From: Thiocapsa bogorovii
Lineage (GTDB): Bacteria; Pseudomonadota; Gammaproteobacteria; Chromatiales; Chromatiaceae
Length of the DNA: 64,000 bases
Direction: 5' to 3'
Assembly (NCBI RefSeq): GCF_021228795.1
Contig: NZ_CP089309.1
Coordinates: forward strand, 4,399,501 to 4,463,500
Shown: in pieces, positions 17,536-27,074 of the stretch
Numbering within the stretch: the first letter of the stretch is position 1
How the letters are laid out: each line of letters begins with the position of its first letter
Position numbers and translations under genes: made by a program
The notes under the pieces: model-generated
Told to the model about the DNA's origin: nothing
Databases searched by the model: none
The model's input: the letters and a program-made list of their open reading frames with translations, nothing else

Positions 17536-18861
17536 GTGAGCACAGAGTCGAGACGTCTAGGCGAGAAGGCGCGCAATGATCCACGGCTGGTCTTCAGCAG
17601 TCTTCATCATCATGTCTGCGATGTGGATCACCTGCGCGCCTGCTTCGAAGCACTGCCCGCGGATCGGGCAGTGGGGATTGATGGCATCACGAAGGAGCGC
17701 TACGGAGCGAACCTGGAGGAGAATCTCGAGGCGCTCTCGAGCAGGCTGAGGAACATGGGCTACCGGCCGCAACCGAAGCGGCGCACCTATATTCCCAAGC
17801 CGGGAAGCGAGAAAGGGCGACCGCTGGCCATCAGCTGCTTTGAAGACAAGCTGGTCGAGCTGGCGATCAAACGGGTTCTGGAACCCATCTACGAGGTGCA
17901 GTTCGAGGACCGCAGCTACGGCTATCGGCCGGGGCGCAGTCAACACCGATGCCTGGACGATCTCGGGCGGACCATCCAGCAGCGCCGTATCAACTATATT
18001 GTCGAGGCTGATATTCGCAGCTTCTTCAACGAAGTCGACCATGGGTGGATGCTGAAATTTCTCCGCCATCGGATCGGCGACCCGCGGATCGTCCGCCTCA
18101 TCGCCCGCCTGCTCAAGGGCGGTATCCTGGAGGACGGGCTGGTACAGGCCAGCGAGGAGGGGACGCCGCAAGGCTCGATCCTCTCGCCGCTGTTGTCGAA
18201 CATTTATCTGCACTACGTGCTGGACCTCTGGTTCAGCTATCGGGTACGACCGCAAAGTCGCGGCGAGGCGTACTACTTCCGTTTCGCCGATGATTTTGTC
18301 GCCGGCTTTCAGAACCGGCAGGACGCGGAACACTTCCAAACGGCCCTCGGCGAGCGGCTGAGAACATTCCGGCTGCGGCTGGCTGAAGAGAAGACCCGGT
18401 GTCTGGCGTTCGGGCGCTTTGCCCGAGACAACGCGCGGGCACGGGGCGAGAAGCCCGAGGAGTTTACCTTCCTCGGCTTCACCCACTATTGCGGCAAAAG
18501 CAAGAAGGGCCACTTCAAGGTCAAGCGCCGCACCAGCCGCAAGAAGTTCGGGGCCAGCCTGCGGGCGTTCAATGATTGGGCGCGACGCGTCAGGCACAAG
18601 CAGACCAAGGGAGAGATGCTCATCCGCGCCAAGGCGCGGATACAGGGACACCTCAACTACTATGCCATCACGGACAATGCACGCAGTTGCTCGCGCTACG
18701 TCTATCACGCCACGCGCATTCTGCGCCGGTGGCTCAACCGCAAGAGCCAGCGTAAGGCGTACAACTGGGACCAGTACAACGACGTCCTGCGTGAGGTCGC
18801 CTGGCCCCGCGTGCAGATCCGCACCGACCTGAATCCCTTTCGAAGAGCGGAGGCTTGCTGA
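17536..18861 (+). CDS. ltrA: Group II intron reverse transcriptase/maturase (intron 1)
   Basis: Product of 441 residues from a GTG start. RT blocks are in order: GIDGITKERY, KGRPLAISCFEDKLVELA, SYGYRPGRSQHRC, EADIRSFFNEVDH (first catalytic Asp), EEGTPQGSILSPLLSNIYLH, and FRFADDFVAGF (FADD box). The thumb/X domain contains GHLNYYAITDN. No HNH endonuclease is seen, so integration would use other DNA ends. The frame is uninterrupted, so it may be active and could act on ORF-less relatives in trans. Confidence 0.92.
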   Translation: MSTESRRLGEKARNDPRLVFSSLHHHVCDVDHLRACFEALPADRAVGIDGITKERYGANLEENLEALSSRLRNMGYRPQPKRRTYIPKPGSEKGRPLAISCFEDKLVELAIKRVLEPIYEVQFEDRSYGYRPGRSQHRCLDDLGRTIQQRRINYIVEADIRSFFNEVDHGWMLKFLRHRIGDPRIVRLIARLLKGGILEDGLVQASEEGTPQGSILSPLLSNIYLHYVLDLWFSYRVRPQSRGEAYYFRFADDFVAGFQNRQDAEHFQTALGERLRTFRLRLAEEKTRCLAFGRFARDNARARGEKPEEFTFLGFTHYCGKSKKGHFKVKRRTSRKKFGASLRAFNDWARRVRHKQTKGEMLIRAKARIQGHLNYYAITDNARSCSRYVYHATRILRRWLNRKSQRKAYNWDQYNDVLREVAWPRVQIRTDLNPFRRAEAC

Positions 18862-18874
18862 ATGACCGACCGAG

Positions 18875-18907
18875 GAGCCGGATGTGGGAAAGCCGCTTGT
18901 CCGGTTC
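18875..18907 (+). ncRNA. Group II intron domain V (intron 1)
   Basis: A 33-nt hairpin with the AGC catalytic triad on the 5' strand and CCGGTTC closing the 3' strand, 14 bp after the RT stop codon. Confidence 0.8.
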
Positions 18908-19087
18908 CGAGAGGGGCCGGGTCGCAACTTGGACCACGGGCGAGATCATGTGGCACCGCCGGGAAACCAGGCGGCAAACAGAGAACACAAACGTCGCCCT
19001 ACCGTTCGGGGAGTGCCCGGCCTACTCAAAACCCCGAGCTCCCTTATTCTCGCCAAGATGACGACTCAAGCAACGAGGGCCAAAGAC

Positions 19088-19306
19088 ATGCAAATCGTGC
19101 TGGATATCCCGGAAACACTGGCCGAGAAGCTGCGCGCATTGCCGGATCCGCAACAATTCGTAGTCGATGTATTGGTTCAATCCCTTGACTGTGGACTGAG
19201 TTCCGATCAGTGGTGGATGCTGTTAGAGGACATCGAGTCGGTTGCTGTCGATACCGGGGTCGCTGATCTCGCCGCGAATCACGATCACTATCTCGGCACG
19301 ATTTGA
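19088..19306 (+). CDS. Antitoxin of a PIN-type TA pair (DUF2281-like)
   Basis: Product of 72 residues: MQIVLDIPETLAEKLRALP plus QFVVDVLVQSL, a short helical protein with an acidic C terminus, as expected for a toxin-binding tail. ATG at 19088 follows GAGG; an in-frame ATG at 19058 is possible. Its stop overlaps the toxin start by one base (TGATG), so translation is coupled. The pair sits immediately after intron 1. Confidence 0.75.
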   Translation: MQIVLDIPETLAEKLRALPDPQQFVVDVLVQSLDCGLSSDQWWMLLEDIESVAVDTGVADLAANHDHYLGTI

Positions 19307-19725
19307 TGAGGACCATTTTCGTCGATACCGCCGCCTTGATCGCATTGGGTAACCGGCAGGACCAATGGCACGTCCAAGCCGTTGCGATGAGTCGTCAACT
19401 CACCCTGGCAGGATCCCGTTTTGTCACCACTGATGCCGTCCTGCTTGAGGTTGGCAACACCTTCAGCCGGGCAGCCTATAAACCAGTCGCACTGCGCTTG
19501 ATCCAGACCGCGCGCGAGTCACCTCGATGGCGCTGTATTGCATCCGAGCGTGAGTTAGTTGATCGTGGACTTGCTCTGTTTCGACAGATGACTGATAAGG
19601 ATTGGAGTCTGACTGACTGCATCAGCGTTGTTGTTGCAGGAGAGCGAGGGTTGCAGCAGGTTTTCACAACGGATCATCATTTCACGCAAGCGGGCTTCGA
19701 AATCCTATTACGCGAGCATGCCTGA
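19306..19725 (+). CDS. PIN-domain toxin (VapC-like RNase)
   Basis: Product of 139 residues with PIN acidic residues in FVDTAALIAL, TTDAVLLEVGN (Glu), WSLTDCISVVV and VFTTDHHF. Expected to cleave RNA when free of its antitoxin. It is full length and related in layout to the PIN toxin at 36593-37024. Confidence 0.85.
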   Translation: MRTIFVDTAALIALGNRQDQWHVQAVAMSRQLTLAGSRFVTTDAVLLEVGNTFSRAAYKPVALRLIQTARESPRWRCIASERELVDRGLALFRQMTDKDWSLTDCISVVVAGERGLQQVFTTDHHFTQAGFEILLREHA

Positions 19726-20112
19726 AAGACTGTGCAGAAAACGTGGTCTGTGATGCGCCAGGACAAACTGGCAAGAGGTAGTCGATGAAAGTTCGATACG
19801 AAATAGAAAGGGCGATTCGTTTCGGCCCCGAGTCATGGGGGATATGCCGTGAGGCGTAGCTCCAAGCGTTGACAGGGGAAACCGGCAGGCCAGCCATTGA
19901 GCCGCGAAATCACGAACTCCGGGATGCCGACGTCGTACAGACAGGCGGAAGGCGACACGGCTGCGGGCGCTAATCGCAAGTGCGCAGACGATCCCGCGCG
20001 GTCGGAGACCCTGAGCATGCCGGGAAGCCTTTTGCACAGGACCTGGGAGGTCTCATCCGTACCCGGCGCCGACCGGGTGGGGCGGGGAAGGCAAAGCCGT
20101 CATCCCGCCATC

Positions 20113-21572
20113 GACGCGGATGAGAAGTCGGATACGCTCGTAGTACCGAAGAAGCTGCCGAACAAGGGGGACAACCCCGCGGAGGTGGTGGAGGGAAGGG
20201 GCGTAGCCGAGGGGAACGCTGGAGAGGCGCCCACGCACCGGACACAGAGCCGGGATCGCGTGTCGATGGGTCTCGAAGGCGTACGCGAAGCGGCCCGCCG
20301 GGATCGGCGGGCACAGTTCACGGCACTGCTGCACCACATCACACCGACGCTACTGGAGGAGAGCTTCCATGCGCTTCGCCGGGACGCGGCGGCGGGGGTG
20401 GACGGCGTGACCTGGACCAGCTACGAGGGGGCCTCGCCAGTCGGCTGGAGGACTTGCACCGGCGGATTCATACCGGTGCCTATCGCGCCACGCCGTCGCG
20501 GCGAGTCTACATCCCCAAGGCGGATGGTCGTTTGCGTCCGCTGGGGATTGCCGCCTTGGAAGATAAGATCGTGCAGCAGGCGGTGGTGACCGTCCTCAAC
20601 GCGATTTATGAAACGGATTTCTTGGGGTTCTCCTATGGCTTTCGACCTGGCAGGAGCCAACACCAAGCGCTGGACGCGCTCTATGTCGCCATCGACACCA
20701 GGCCGGTCAACTGGGTCTTGGACGCAGACATCCGTTCGTTCTTCGACATGCTCGATCACGGGTGGATGATGCGATTCCTGGAACACCGGATCGCGGATCG
20801 ACGGATCCTTCGACTGATCCGCAACTGGCTGAAAGCAGGCGTCATCGACGAACAAGGACGGCGGGTTCCCGGCGAACGGGGTACGCCGCAAGGTGCGGTG
20901 ATTTCGCCGTTACTGGCGAATATCTACTTGCACTACGTTCACGACCTTTGGGCGCACCAATGGCGCCGGCGGCACGCGCGCGGCCAGGTCATCCTGGTCC
21001 GCTATGCCGATGATAGCGTGTATGGATTTCAGGCTGAGGTGGAGGCGCGCGGCTTCCTTGCGGACCTGCGCGAACGCCTTCAGCGCTTCGGTCTGGAACT
21101 GCATCCGGAGAAGACGCGGCTGATCGAGTTTGGCCGCTACGCTGCTTCCAACCGGAAACGCCAGGGATTGGGAAAGCCGGAGACGTTTGATTTTCTCGGC
21201 TTTACGCACATCTGCGGCAAGACCCGGAAAGGCTGATTCGCGATCGTCAGACGCACCGTCAAAAAGCGGATGCGGGCGACGCTGGCGGCGATCCGGGGGC
21301 GACTGAGGGAGCAGCGCCACGCGCCAATTCCGGAGCAAGGAAAATGGCTGGGCCGCGTCCTGCGGGGCTACTTCAACTACCACGCGGTGCCGGGCAATCT
21401 CAAACGCCTGGACGGCTTCCGAGCGGAAGTCACCCGCGCCTGGCGTCAGTCTCTCATGCGGCGTAGTCACAAGCACCGGATGCCCTGGTCGAGGTGTAAC
21501 AGGCTGGCTCGAAAATATCTACCGTCGGTGAAACTGGCTCACCCCTACCCGACGGTTCGCTTCGCGTCATGA
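20113..21572 (+). pseudogene. ltrA: Group II intron reverse transcriptase, frameshifted and interrupted
   Basis: The N-terminal frame (VEGRGVAEGNAG...FTALLHHITPTLL...AAAGVDGVTW) breaks near 20428 in a run of five Gs. The next frame continues YIPKADGRLRPLGI, SYGFRPGRSQHQ, DADIRSFFDMLDHGWM, ERGTPQGAVISPLLANIYLH and VRYADDSVYGF. A TGA at 21234 then interrupts the thumb domain, which resumes at once (RGYFNYHAVPG) to 21572. Start is uncertain. Two lesions make it non-functional. Confidence 0.85.
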
Positions 21573-21582
21573 CCCGAGGCAG

Positions 21583-21615
21583 GAGCCGTATGCGGTAATT
21601 CCGCACGTACGGATC
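21583..21615 (+). ncRNA. Group II intron domain V (intron 2)
   Basis: Hairpin with AGC triad, arms GAGCCGTATGCGG and CCGCACGTACGG, loop TAATT. Closest to the canonical domain V of all the introns here. Confidence 0.85.
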
Positions 21616-21867
21616 TGTGCGGGGGGCGGGGGGTAACCTCCGTCCCTACCGCGACCCCCGGTTTTCGCATTGGGCGCCGCGACCTCGGCCGGAATGGTTC
21701 CTGTCGCGTTCTGTCGCGCGGGCACCGGCAACTGACCGGCCTTATACCAGTTCCAGGCCGTACGTTAGGAGATGCCTTGTTGCTTGGCCCAAGCGCTGAG
21801 TATCATGCGTCTTAAATCAGCATGACCTGCCACGCTCTTCGATGCTTTCTTTCAACAGTTGGAACCC

Positions 21868-22016
21868 CGGGAACGATAAGGGTTTTGCTGGAGGCCAAAC
21901 AGAGCGGCCTGATCGACTCGATACTTCAACCGTTGGAATCGATGCGGGAAAACGGCTACCGTATCCACGAAGACAGTGTGCAGGCCGCAGTACGACAGCC
22001 TGGCGAGGCATTTTAG
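21868..22016 (+). pseudogene. DUF3368 PIN-like toxin, C-terminal fragment
   Basis: GTIRVLLEAKQSGLIDSIL then MRENGYRIHEDSVQAA matches the usual end of DUF3368 toxins (G.LGVLL.AK..GLI). There is no start codon or N-terminal PIN half; intron 2 lies 220 bp upstream. Confidence 0.6.
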
Positions 22017-22031
22017 ATGTCTTCAAGTTCC

Positions 22032-22170
22032 GGGTCGGGCGCTTTGGTGAAATGCCTGATCCGGGTACACTTGCGCAGACCGATCTCAAGCCTTCTGTCG
22101 AGTGCCGCCGCCTTGACACCCCCGTGACCCAAGGCGAGTGGTCCGGCGCAACGGCAGACCGTAGGTTGTG
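22032..22170 (+). pseudogene. Decayed relic of a DUF1501 gene 3' end
   Basis: RFGEMPDPGTLAQTDLKPSVECRRL corresponds to the C-terminal YGEMPDLGSLEQADL of DUF1501. The following sequence (CCGCCTTGACACCCCCGTGACCC, then GGCAGACCGT) also recurs at 36111-36190, so the two relics descend from one duplicated segment. Confidence 0.6.
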
Positions 22171-22289
22171 CTGACGAGTAGGTTGTGCTGACGATAGGAA
22201 GCACAACGTGCACCCAAGCACAAACGATCCGACCATGCAGTGGTTGTAAGCCCCCAACCTCGAGAGAACGGACGCAAGGGAACGGACGC

Positions 22290-23321
22290 ATGTCGACCCC
22301 CTACAACGATCTCCTTGCCGCGCTCCCCGCGCAGCCCAAGACCTGGCTCGTCACCGGCGTGGCCGGCTTCATCGGCTCCAACCTGCTCGAAACCCTGCTC
22401 AAGCTCAACCAAACCGTCGTCGGGCTCGACAACTTTGCCACCGGTCACCGGCACAACCTCGATCAGGTCAAAACCCTGGTCACCCCGGCCCAATGGACGC
22501 GCTTTCGCTTCATCGAAGGCGACATCCGCAACCTGGACGCCTGCCGCACCGCCTGTGCCGGGGTCGATTCTGTTTTGCATCAGGCCGCACTCGGCTCGGT
22601 GCCGCGCTCGCTGGAAGACCCCGTCACCACCAACGCCGTCAACATCGACGGCTTTCTCAACATGCTGGTGGCGGCCCGCGACGCCCGGGTCGGGCGCTTC
22701 GTCTATGCCGCCTCCAGTTCGACCTATGGCGATCATCCCGAACTGCCCAAGGTCGAGGACCGCATCGGCAAGCCCCTTTCGCCCTACGCCGTGACCAAGC
22801 GGGTCAACGAGCAGTACGCCGAGGTCTTCGCCCGCGCCTACGGCTTTCAGAGTATTGGCCTGCGCTATTTCAACATCTTCGGCGCGCACCAGGACCCCAA
22901 CGGCGCCTATGCCGCCGTGGTGCCCAAATGGACCGCGGCGATGATCCGAAATGAACCGGTCTGGATCAACGGCGACGGCGAGACCAGCCGCGACTTCTGC
23001 TACATCGCCAACGCCGTCCAGGCCAACCTGCTGGCGGCGACGGCCGAACACCCCGAGGCGGCCAACCAGGTCTACAACGTCGCGGTCGGCGAGCGCACCA
23101 CGCTCAACGCGCTGTTCGAGGCCATTCGGGCCGCCCTGGTACCGCGCTTTGCGCATCTGGATGGATTTCAGCCCAGCTACCGCGATTTTCGCGCCGGCGA
23201 TGTACGCCATTCGCTGGCCGATATCGGCAAGGCGCAGCGCCTGCTCGGGTATGCGCCCAGTCATCGCATTCGGGATGGGTTGACCGAGGCGATGGCGTGG
23301 TACGTGAGGGATCTGGAATGA
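22290..23321 (+). CDS. wbpP: UDP-N-acetylglucosamine C4-epimerase (WbpP/TviC type)
   Basis: Extended SDR of 343 residues that interconverts UDP-GlcNAc and UDP-GalNAc for surface polysaccharide. The sequence follows WbpP closely: [22 protein letters not shown] at the N terminus, [47 protein letters not shown] (Tyr/Lys pair) and [17 protein letters not shown] at 22290 follows AAGGGA. It is isolated between two islands but fits with fcl-gmd and the cluster after 38.5 kb. Confidence 0.92.
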   Translation: MSTPYNDLLAALPAQPKTWLVTGVAGFIGSNLLETLLKLNQTVVGLDNFATGHRHNLDQVKTLVTPAQWTRFRFIEGDIRNLDACRTACAGVDSVLHQAALGSVPRSLEDPVTTNAVNIDGFLNMLVAARDARVGRFVYAASSSTYGDHPELPKVEDRIGKPLSPYAVTKRVNEQYAEVFARAYGFQSIGLRYFNIFGAHQDPNGAYAAVVPKWTAAMIRNEPVWINGDGETSRDFCYIANAVQANLLAATAEHPEAANQVYNVAVGERTTLNALFEAIRAALVPRFAHLDGFQPSYRDFRAGDVRHSLADIGKAQRLLGYAPSHRIRDGLTEAMAWYVRDLE

Positions 23322-23432
23322 CTGAGATCAGTCAATGCCGACTGACTGAGTGCGTGCCCTCGCACAAGGGAGTGGCAAACAATAGTCGTTTTTCAAGACC
23401 CCCAAGCCTGCTCATCCCCGGAGCATAACGCG

Positions 23433-23684
23433 ATGAACGAAGACCAACTGTTGCAACGCATCACGATCAACCCTGAGATCTTCGGCGGTAAACCGATCAT
23501 TCGCGGTCGACGCCTGGCCGTGGAGCATGTCCTGGGAATGCTCGCGGCGGGAGATGATTTCGCTACTCTGCTCGAAGGCTATCCGTGGCTAGAGCGGGCT
23601 GATATTCTCGCGTGCCTGACCTATGCGCGTCGCCTCGTCGAACATGAGCGCGTAGAGCCCATCATCGTCAGCGCCGCCGCATGA
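23433..23684 (+). CDS. DUF433 antitoxin
   Basis: Product of 83 residues with the DUF433 signature ITINPEIFGGKPIIRGRRLAVEHVLGMLA, a small winged-helix-like antitoxin. It normally precedes a DUF5615 PIN-like toxin. Here the toxin start overlaps the stop (GCATGAAG at 23680), but the toxin is broken. Confidence 0.85.
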   Translation: MNEDQLLQRITINPEIFGGKPIIRGRRLAVEHVLGMLAAGDDFATLLEGYPWLERADILACLTYARRLVEHERVEPIIVSAAA

Positions 23685-23748
23685 AGCTATTGCTTTCACC
23701 AAAGACCGCGTGCGCATCCGGACCGGCGATTCTGAGGCGTCATAATCG
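23682..23748 (+). pseudogene. DUF5615 toxin remnant
   Basis: MKLLLS at 23682 is the expected DUF5615 start. In another frame FTKDRVRIRTGDS resembles its last strand (xRVRVR). An internal deletion of most of the gene would explain this. Short, so uncertain. Confidence 0.4.
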
Positions 23749-23897
23749 TTGAGGTTGCAAACTCAATGCTTTTCAAGATTCCTCTGACCTTGGCGCAACA
23801 ATGGCAGACTTGTGCAACCTGTGCGATGGGGAGCCCCCGGATTCCCTCCCTTGAAGGAAAACGTGTTCTAACCCCTTTTTCCTTAAGAGGGCATGTC

Positions 23898-24125
23898 ATG
23901 GCGACATCTGTTCGGCTCGATCCAGCGATCGAGGAACGACTTAAGCACTTGGCGGCATTAACCGGCCGCACCAAGGCGTTCTATCTGCGTGAGTTGGTCG
24001 AGCGCGGCATCGATGACTTAGAGGACTACTACCTGGCGGATGCGATCATGGAGCGCGTTCGCAAGGGTGAAGAGCTGACCTACAGCCTAGAGGACGTGGA
24101 GCGCGAGCTTGGCCTGGCGGATTGA
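23898..24125 (+). CDS. relB: Ribbon-helix-helix antitoxin (RelB/DinJ-like)
   Basis: Product of 75 residues. MATSVRLDPAIEERLKHLAALTGRT is a ribbon-helix-helix DNA-binding start, followed by an acidic tail (YLADAIMERVRKGEELTYSLEDVE) for toxin binding. ATG at 23898 follows GAGGG. The cognate RelE toxin begins in an overlapping frame but is truncated, so this is probably an orphan antitoxin. Confidence 0.85.
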   Translation: MATSVRLDPAIEERLKHLAALTGRTKAFYLRELVERGIDDLEDYYLADAIMERVRKGEELTYSLEDVERELGLAD

Positions 24126-24152
24126 ACTGACCGCCGGAGCGAAAAAGCAGCT
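24109..24152 (+). pseudogene. RelE-type toxin, first ~14 codons only
   Basis: From TTG 24109 the frame reads LAWRIELTAGAKKQL, the standard RelE opening. At about 24152 it joins the 3' end of a DUF1501 gene, so the toxin core and catalytic residues are gone. Confidence 0.65.
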
Positions 24153-24337
24153 CGCTGCTGGGCGGGCGGATCAAGGGTGGACTCTATGGCGAGATGCCAG
24201 ATCTGGGTTCACTAGAGCAGGCCGATCTCAAGTATGCTGTCGACTATCGGCGACTCTATGACACGGTGGCCGCGCGATGGTGGGATAATCCGCCTGCGGA
24301 TATCGAGGCGCAGGCTCCGGAAACAGCGTGGCTATGA
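24153..24337 (+). pseudogene. DUF1501 gene, C-terminal fragment
   Basis: LLGGRIKGGLYGEMPDLGSL...ADLKYAVDYRRLYDTVAARWWDN then a stop at 24335. It matches the end of the intact DUF1501 gene at 37163-38335 and preserves the uninterrupted CTAG site that is occupied by a small element in the 35-kb copy. Confidence 0.85.
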
Positions 24338-24497
24338 ACAACGATCACCGGCAGGCGTCGGTCACACTTCTCGACAAGGGATCGGACGTCGAATGCCCGC
24401 TGATATCGTCAGAGATGTCGATGCCAAGCGAGATGCCGCGCTCATGAGACCAACCACTCAAGGCCGAAAGAACGTGTGACACCGCGCCGCGAGAGAT

Positions 24498-24556
24498 ACT
24501 CGTGACACCGCTCAGCGGTGTCACGCATGCCCCTGGCGCTCTACGCCACGTGCCGC
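24498..24556. repeat. 59-bp dispersed repeat, second copy
   Basis: Matches 6035-6093 at 57 of 59 positions, including the hairpin at 24502-24524. It sits between the DUF1501 relic and a MNT-HEPN pair. Confidence 0.8.
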
Positions 24557-24705
24557 TACGGCAAGAGTGACAAACAAGGACAATAGAGTAATGGGAGATC
24601 TGATCTCGTGTGCGTGAGGATCCGTGAAGTGGGAGAACTGGCCCGGATTCCCGAGGCGCTGGCGCCCTACGTGCCCCGGTTCCGCTATGACCCCATCGCC
24701 CCTTC

Positions 24706-25044
24706 ATGAGCAGACCATCGAAGCTGATGCAAACATCCTCCGACGACGTACCATCCGCTTTTGCGCATGAAGTCCGCAAAAGACTGGGCGCACACATCAA
24801 GGAGCTGCGTCTCTTCGGCTCGCGTGCCCGAGGCGATGCTCGAAACTATTCCGACTATGACATGCTGGTGATCGTTGATCGTCGATCGCCGGAAATCCGC
24901 GCCGCGATTCTGGATATCGAAGTAGACTTGATCGACCGCTACGACGCATTGGTGACATCCATCGTCAGAACCGAAAAAGAATGGAAGCAGCGCCAAGGAA
25001 GTCCCCTGGCCCTCAACATCGAACGCGAGGGACGGTTGTTGTGA
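24706..25044 (+). CDS. mntA: MNT nucleotidyltransferase-fold antitoxin
   Basis: Product of 112 residues. GSRARGDARNYSDYDMLV is the nucleotidyltransferase signature (GSxARG..SDxD), with a further Asp in DIEVDLIDRYD. In MNT-HEPN pairs this protein modifies (AMPylates) or masks the HEPN toxin. ATG at 24706; its stop overlaps the HEPN start by four bases (GTGA). Confidence 0.87.
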   Translation: MSRPSKLMQTSSDDVPSAFAHEVRKRLGAHIKELRLFGSRARGDARNYSDYDMLVIVDRRSPEIRAAILDIEVDLIDRYDALVTSIVRTEKEWKQRQGSPLALNIEREGRLL

Positions 25045-25457
25045 CACCTCAAATCGAGGCGGTGCTGCGAAAAGCCGCCGAGAAACGACGTGTCGCCGAA
25101 ATGCTCGTGACGAACGGCGCCTGGGACGATGCGGTATCCCGAGCCTATTACGCGGCCTTTCATGCCGTCAGCGCTTTGCATCTGTCGCAGGGCAATTCAT
25201 TTTCATCGCATGCGCAGTCGATAGGGCGATTCAATAAGGAGTTCGTGCGAACAGGTATTTTCCCCAGTGAGTTTACAGCTATACTGACGCGCCTGTTCGA
25301 GGATCGTCAAAGCGGCGATTACGATTTAGCTGGATTGATCACCGAAGAAGAAGCAAAACGGGATGTGGGCGATGCAAATCGCATGCTCAAAGCAATCGAC
25401 GGTTATTTACGCCACGGATGGGTACGGATCCACATAGAGGAAGAAGGCCAAGAATGA
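25041..25457 (+). CDS. hepT: HEPN-domain toxin
   Basis: Product of 138 residues from the GTG at 25041. Four-helix HEPN pattern with SRAYYAAFHAVSALHL and LFEDRQSGDYDLAG, typical of partners of MNT proteins; the Arg and His of the first motif are candidates for the RNase site. Translationally coupled to the MNT gene. Confidence 0.85.
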   Translation: MTPQIEAVLRKAAEKRRVAEMLVTNGAWDDAVSRAYYAAFHAVSALHLSQGNSFSSHAQSIGRFNKEFVRTGIFPSEFTAILTRLFEDRQSGDYDLAGLITEEEAKRDVGDANRMLKAIDGYLRHGWVRIHIEEEGQE

Positions 25458-25581
25458 GACCTGACCTTTGTGGCTCCGGGCTTTGTGGTTCTGAAAAATC
25501 AAAAATGTGGTCTGTTCCTGGTTTCCCATTCAACGTGAGGCTGACCCTGGGGCCTGCGAATGGCAAGAGTCGAGACTTGAC

Positions 25582-25680
25582 CCCGATGAGCCCCCGCCCC
25601 CTTTTATCCCGAGGTCGGAGCGGGCCCTGCTCGACCATTTGCCCTGGCCGGGATAAAAATCGCGGAAAAGGGCTCTAACC
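25582..25680. repeat. ~100-bp repeat with TTTTATCCCG inverted ends, copy 1
   Basis: Recurs at 32979-33091. A potential stem-loop is bounded by TTTTATCCCG and CGGGATAAAA. The last part (GGGCTCT.ACCCCTTTAATCTTG) is split here by an IS4-type element: the remainder lies at 27038-27058. Confidence 0.8.
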
Positions 25681-27037
25681 CTGAGGTATCCCCACGAATT
25701 CATCCCCCACAAACCCCGTCGGCGAGCAGGGCGTCATGGTCGCTCGCAACCCATCGGTCCGGTGGCGCGATGGCCGTGAGCACCTCATCGAGCACATCGC
25801 GGGTACTGTCGAGGATGAGCAGCAGACGCGCGAGGAAGATCCGCGAGTAGACGCGACGCTTGCCGTTGCCCGGATGCAGCCGGCGGTGGATGCCGGCGCG
25901 CTCGGCCGCGGTACCGATCAGCCAGAGCAGGAACGCGGCCAGCGAGGCGATCAGCACCAACACCGTAAAGCGTTCTGTGCCGCGCGAGCGGCTACGCTCC
26001 AAGCCCTCTCCGAAGTGTAAGTTCTTCATGTCGCGAAAGCTTTGCTCGATTTGCATGCGCTGGGCGTAGAGGCGCACCAGCCGCTTGGCCGGCCACTCGG
26101 CGAAGCGGGTCGAGGCGACCAGCAGCCAGGGCTCTTTGGCGCTGCGGGCGTTTTGCGTGCTGGCCTTGGAGCGCGCTCGCCGCCCGAAGGTGGTCTTGCC
26201 GCGACGGCCCTTGGGCGGTCGACGCACCAAGGCGAAGACGGCGCGCAGCGGATTGCTGCGCACCCACTCGCCCTCGCCGAGCGCCGTCGGGGTGGCCGTC
26301 GCACGCGCGAAAAGCGTCTTGCAGCTGCTCCAGCGCGACTTCAGCCGCACGAAGTCGCGCCCGCGCACCCGTCCGACCCAGCGCCAGCCCAGGGCTTGCA
26401 CCTCGCGATAGAAGGGAACTTTGAAGCCCGCGTCGGCGATGATGATCGGCGCCACCCCGGCGGCATCAGGGTGCTCAGGTGGCGCAGAAAGCGCGCGTGC
26501 ACCGCCGCGTTGTTGAGTTTCTTCTGTGGGTGCACCTCCTCGTAGAGGGTCAGACTGCGTCCGCCCACCGGCAGCGATGCGCGCAACAAGTGCAGCGACT
26601 GGTCGGCCTTCAGATCCGACCAGTCGATCAGGATCAGCGGTTCGCGTACGCGCGCCAGCGTCACGCGGCACAAGGCCCGATAGATCGATTTGGCCTCCCG
26701 GCGCAGATGCCGATTGCCGAGCAGGCGATCGGCGCGCTTGATCTTGTGGCGCAGCCCGACGGCGCCTCCGAAGCGCCGCCCCACATCGGTCAGCGACAAC
26801 GCCGGCCCGCTCACGCAGGCCGCCACCGCGGCGAAAAGTGTCGCCAAACGTGTGCGGTGAATCGCCTGCAGCAACGGATCGAGGCAGCGGTGTAAGATGG
26901 TTCCTGCATGCACGAGGGGTCTCCTGGCGGGTTTCGTCGCTTTCCAGGGACAACGACCTCTCGTGCATGTTCAATCCTGTGCAAAGAATGCGATTTAACG
27001 CACTGAAAAAGTCTACATTATTTTGGGGATACCTCAG
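25681..27037 (-). mobile_element. IS4-family insertion sequence
   Basis: 1357 bp with perfect 14-bp terminal inverted repeats CTGAGGTATCCCCA (25681-25694) and its complement (27024-27037). Flanked by a 9-bp target duplication GCTCTAACC (25672-25680 and 27038-27046). The insertion is recent by these marks, but its transposase frame is shifted. Confidence 0.93.
25700..26913 (-). pseudogene. IS4-family transposase, single frameshift
   Basis: The N-terminal frame (from ATG 26913) reads SLTDVGRRFGGAVGLRHKIKR and LILIDWSDLKAD (first Asp). Near 26460 the continuation APIIIADAGFKVPFYREV lies in the next frame. The second frame has LVASTRFAEWPAKRL and the YREK signature YAQRMQIEQSFRDMK. One missing base would restore the frame; programmed frameshifting is possible but no classic slippery site is obvious. 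Confidence 0.85.
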
Positions 27038-27074
27038 GCTCTAACCCCTTTAATCTTGTAACCTTGAGGGCGCG

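Larger units (their letters stand above)
17003..19025 (+). mobile_element. Group II intron 1 with reverse transcriptase
   Basis: Starts GTGACCTGGC and ends CGGCCTAC (AY terminus). Domain V is visible at 18875-18907 (GAGCCGG...CCGGTTC). About 2.0 kb. Its first 1036 bp (16992-18027) are identical to those of intron 3 (30966-32001). Its sequence after domain V, including CACCGCCGGGAAACCAGGCGG and the final CCGGC.TAC, is conserved in the ORF-less introns at 51.4-64 kb, which makes it their likely relative. The 5' flank is TCAAGACCTG. Confidence 0.88.
19750..21649 (+). mobile_element. Group II intron 2 with degenerate reverse transcriptase
   Basis: Begins at about GTGATGCGCCAGG (19750; the exact 5' end is uncertain by some bases). 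Domain V is at 21583-21615 (GAGCCGTATGCGG...CGTACGG), and the intron ends CCTAC at 21649. The RT inside has a frameshift and a stop codon, so it cannot mobilise itself. The 3' part lies directly before a toxin fragment at about 21868. Confidence 0.8.
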
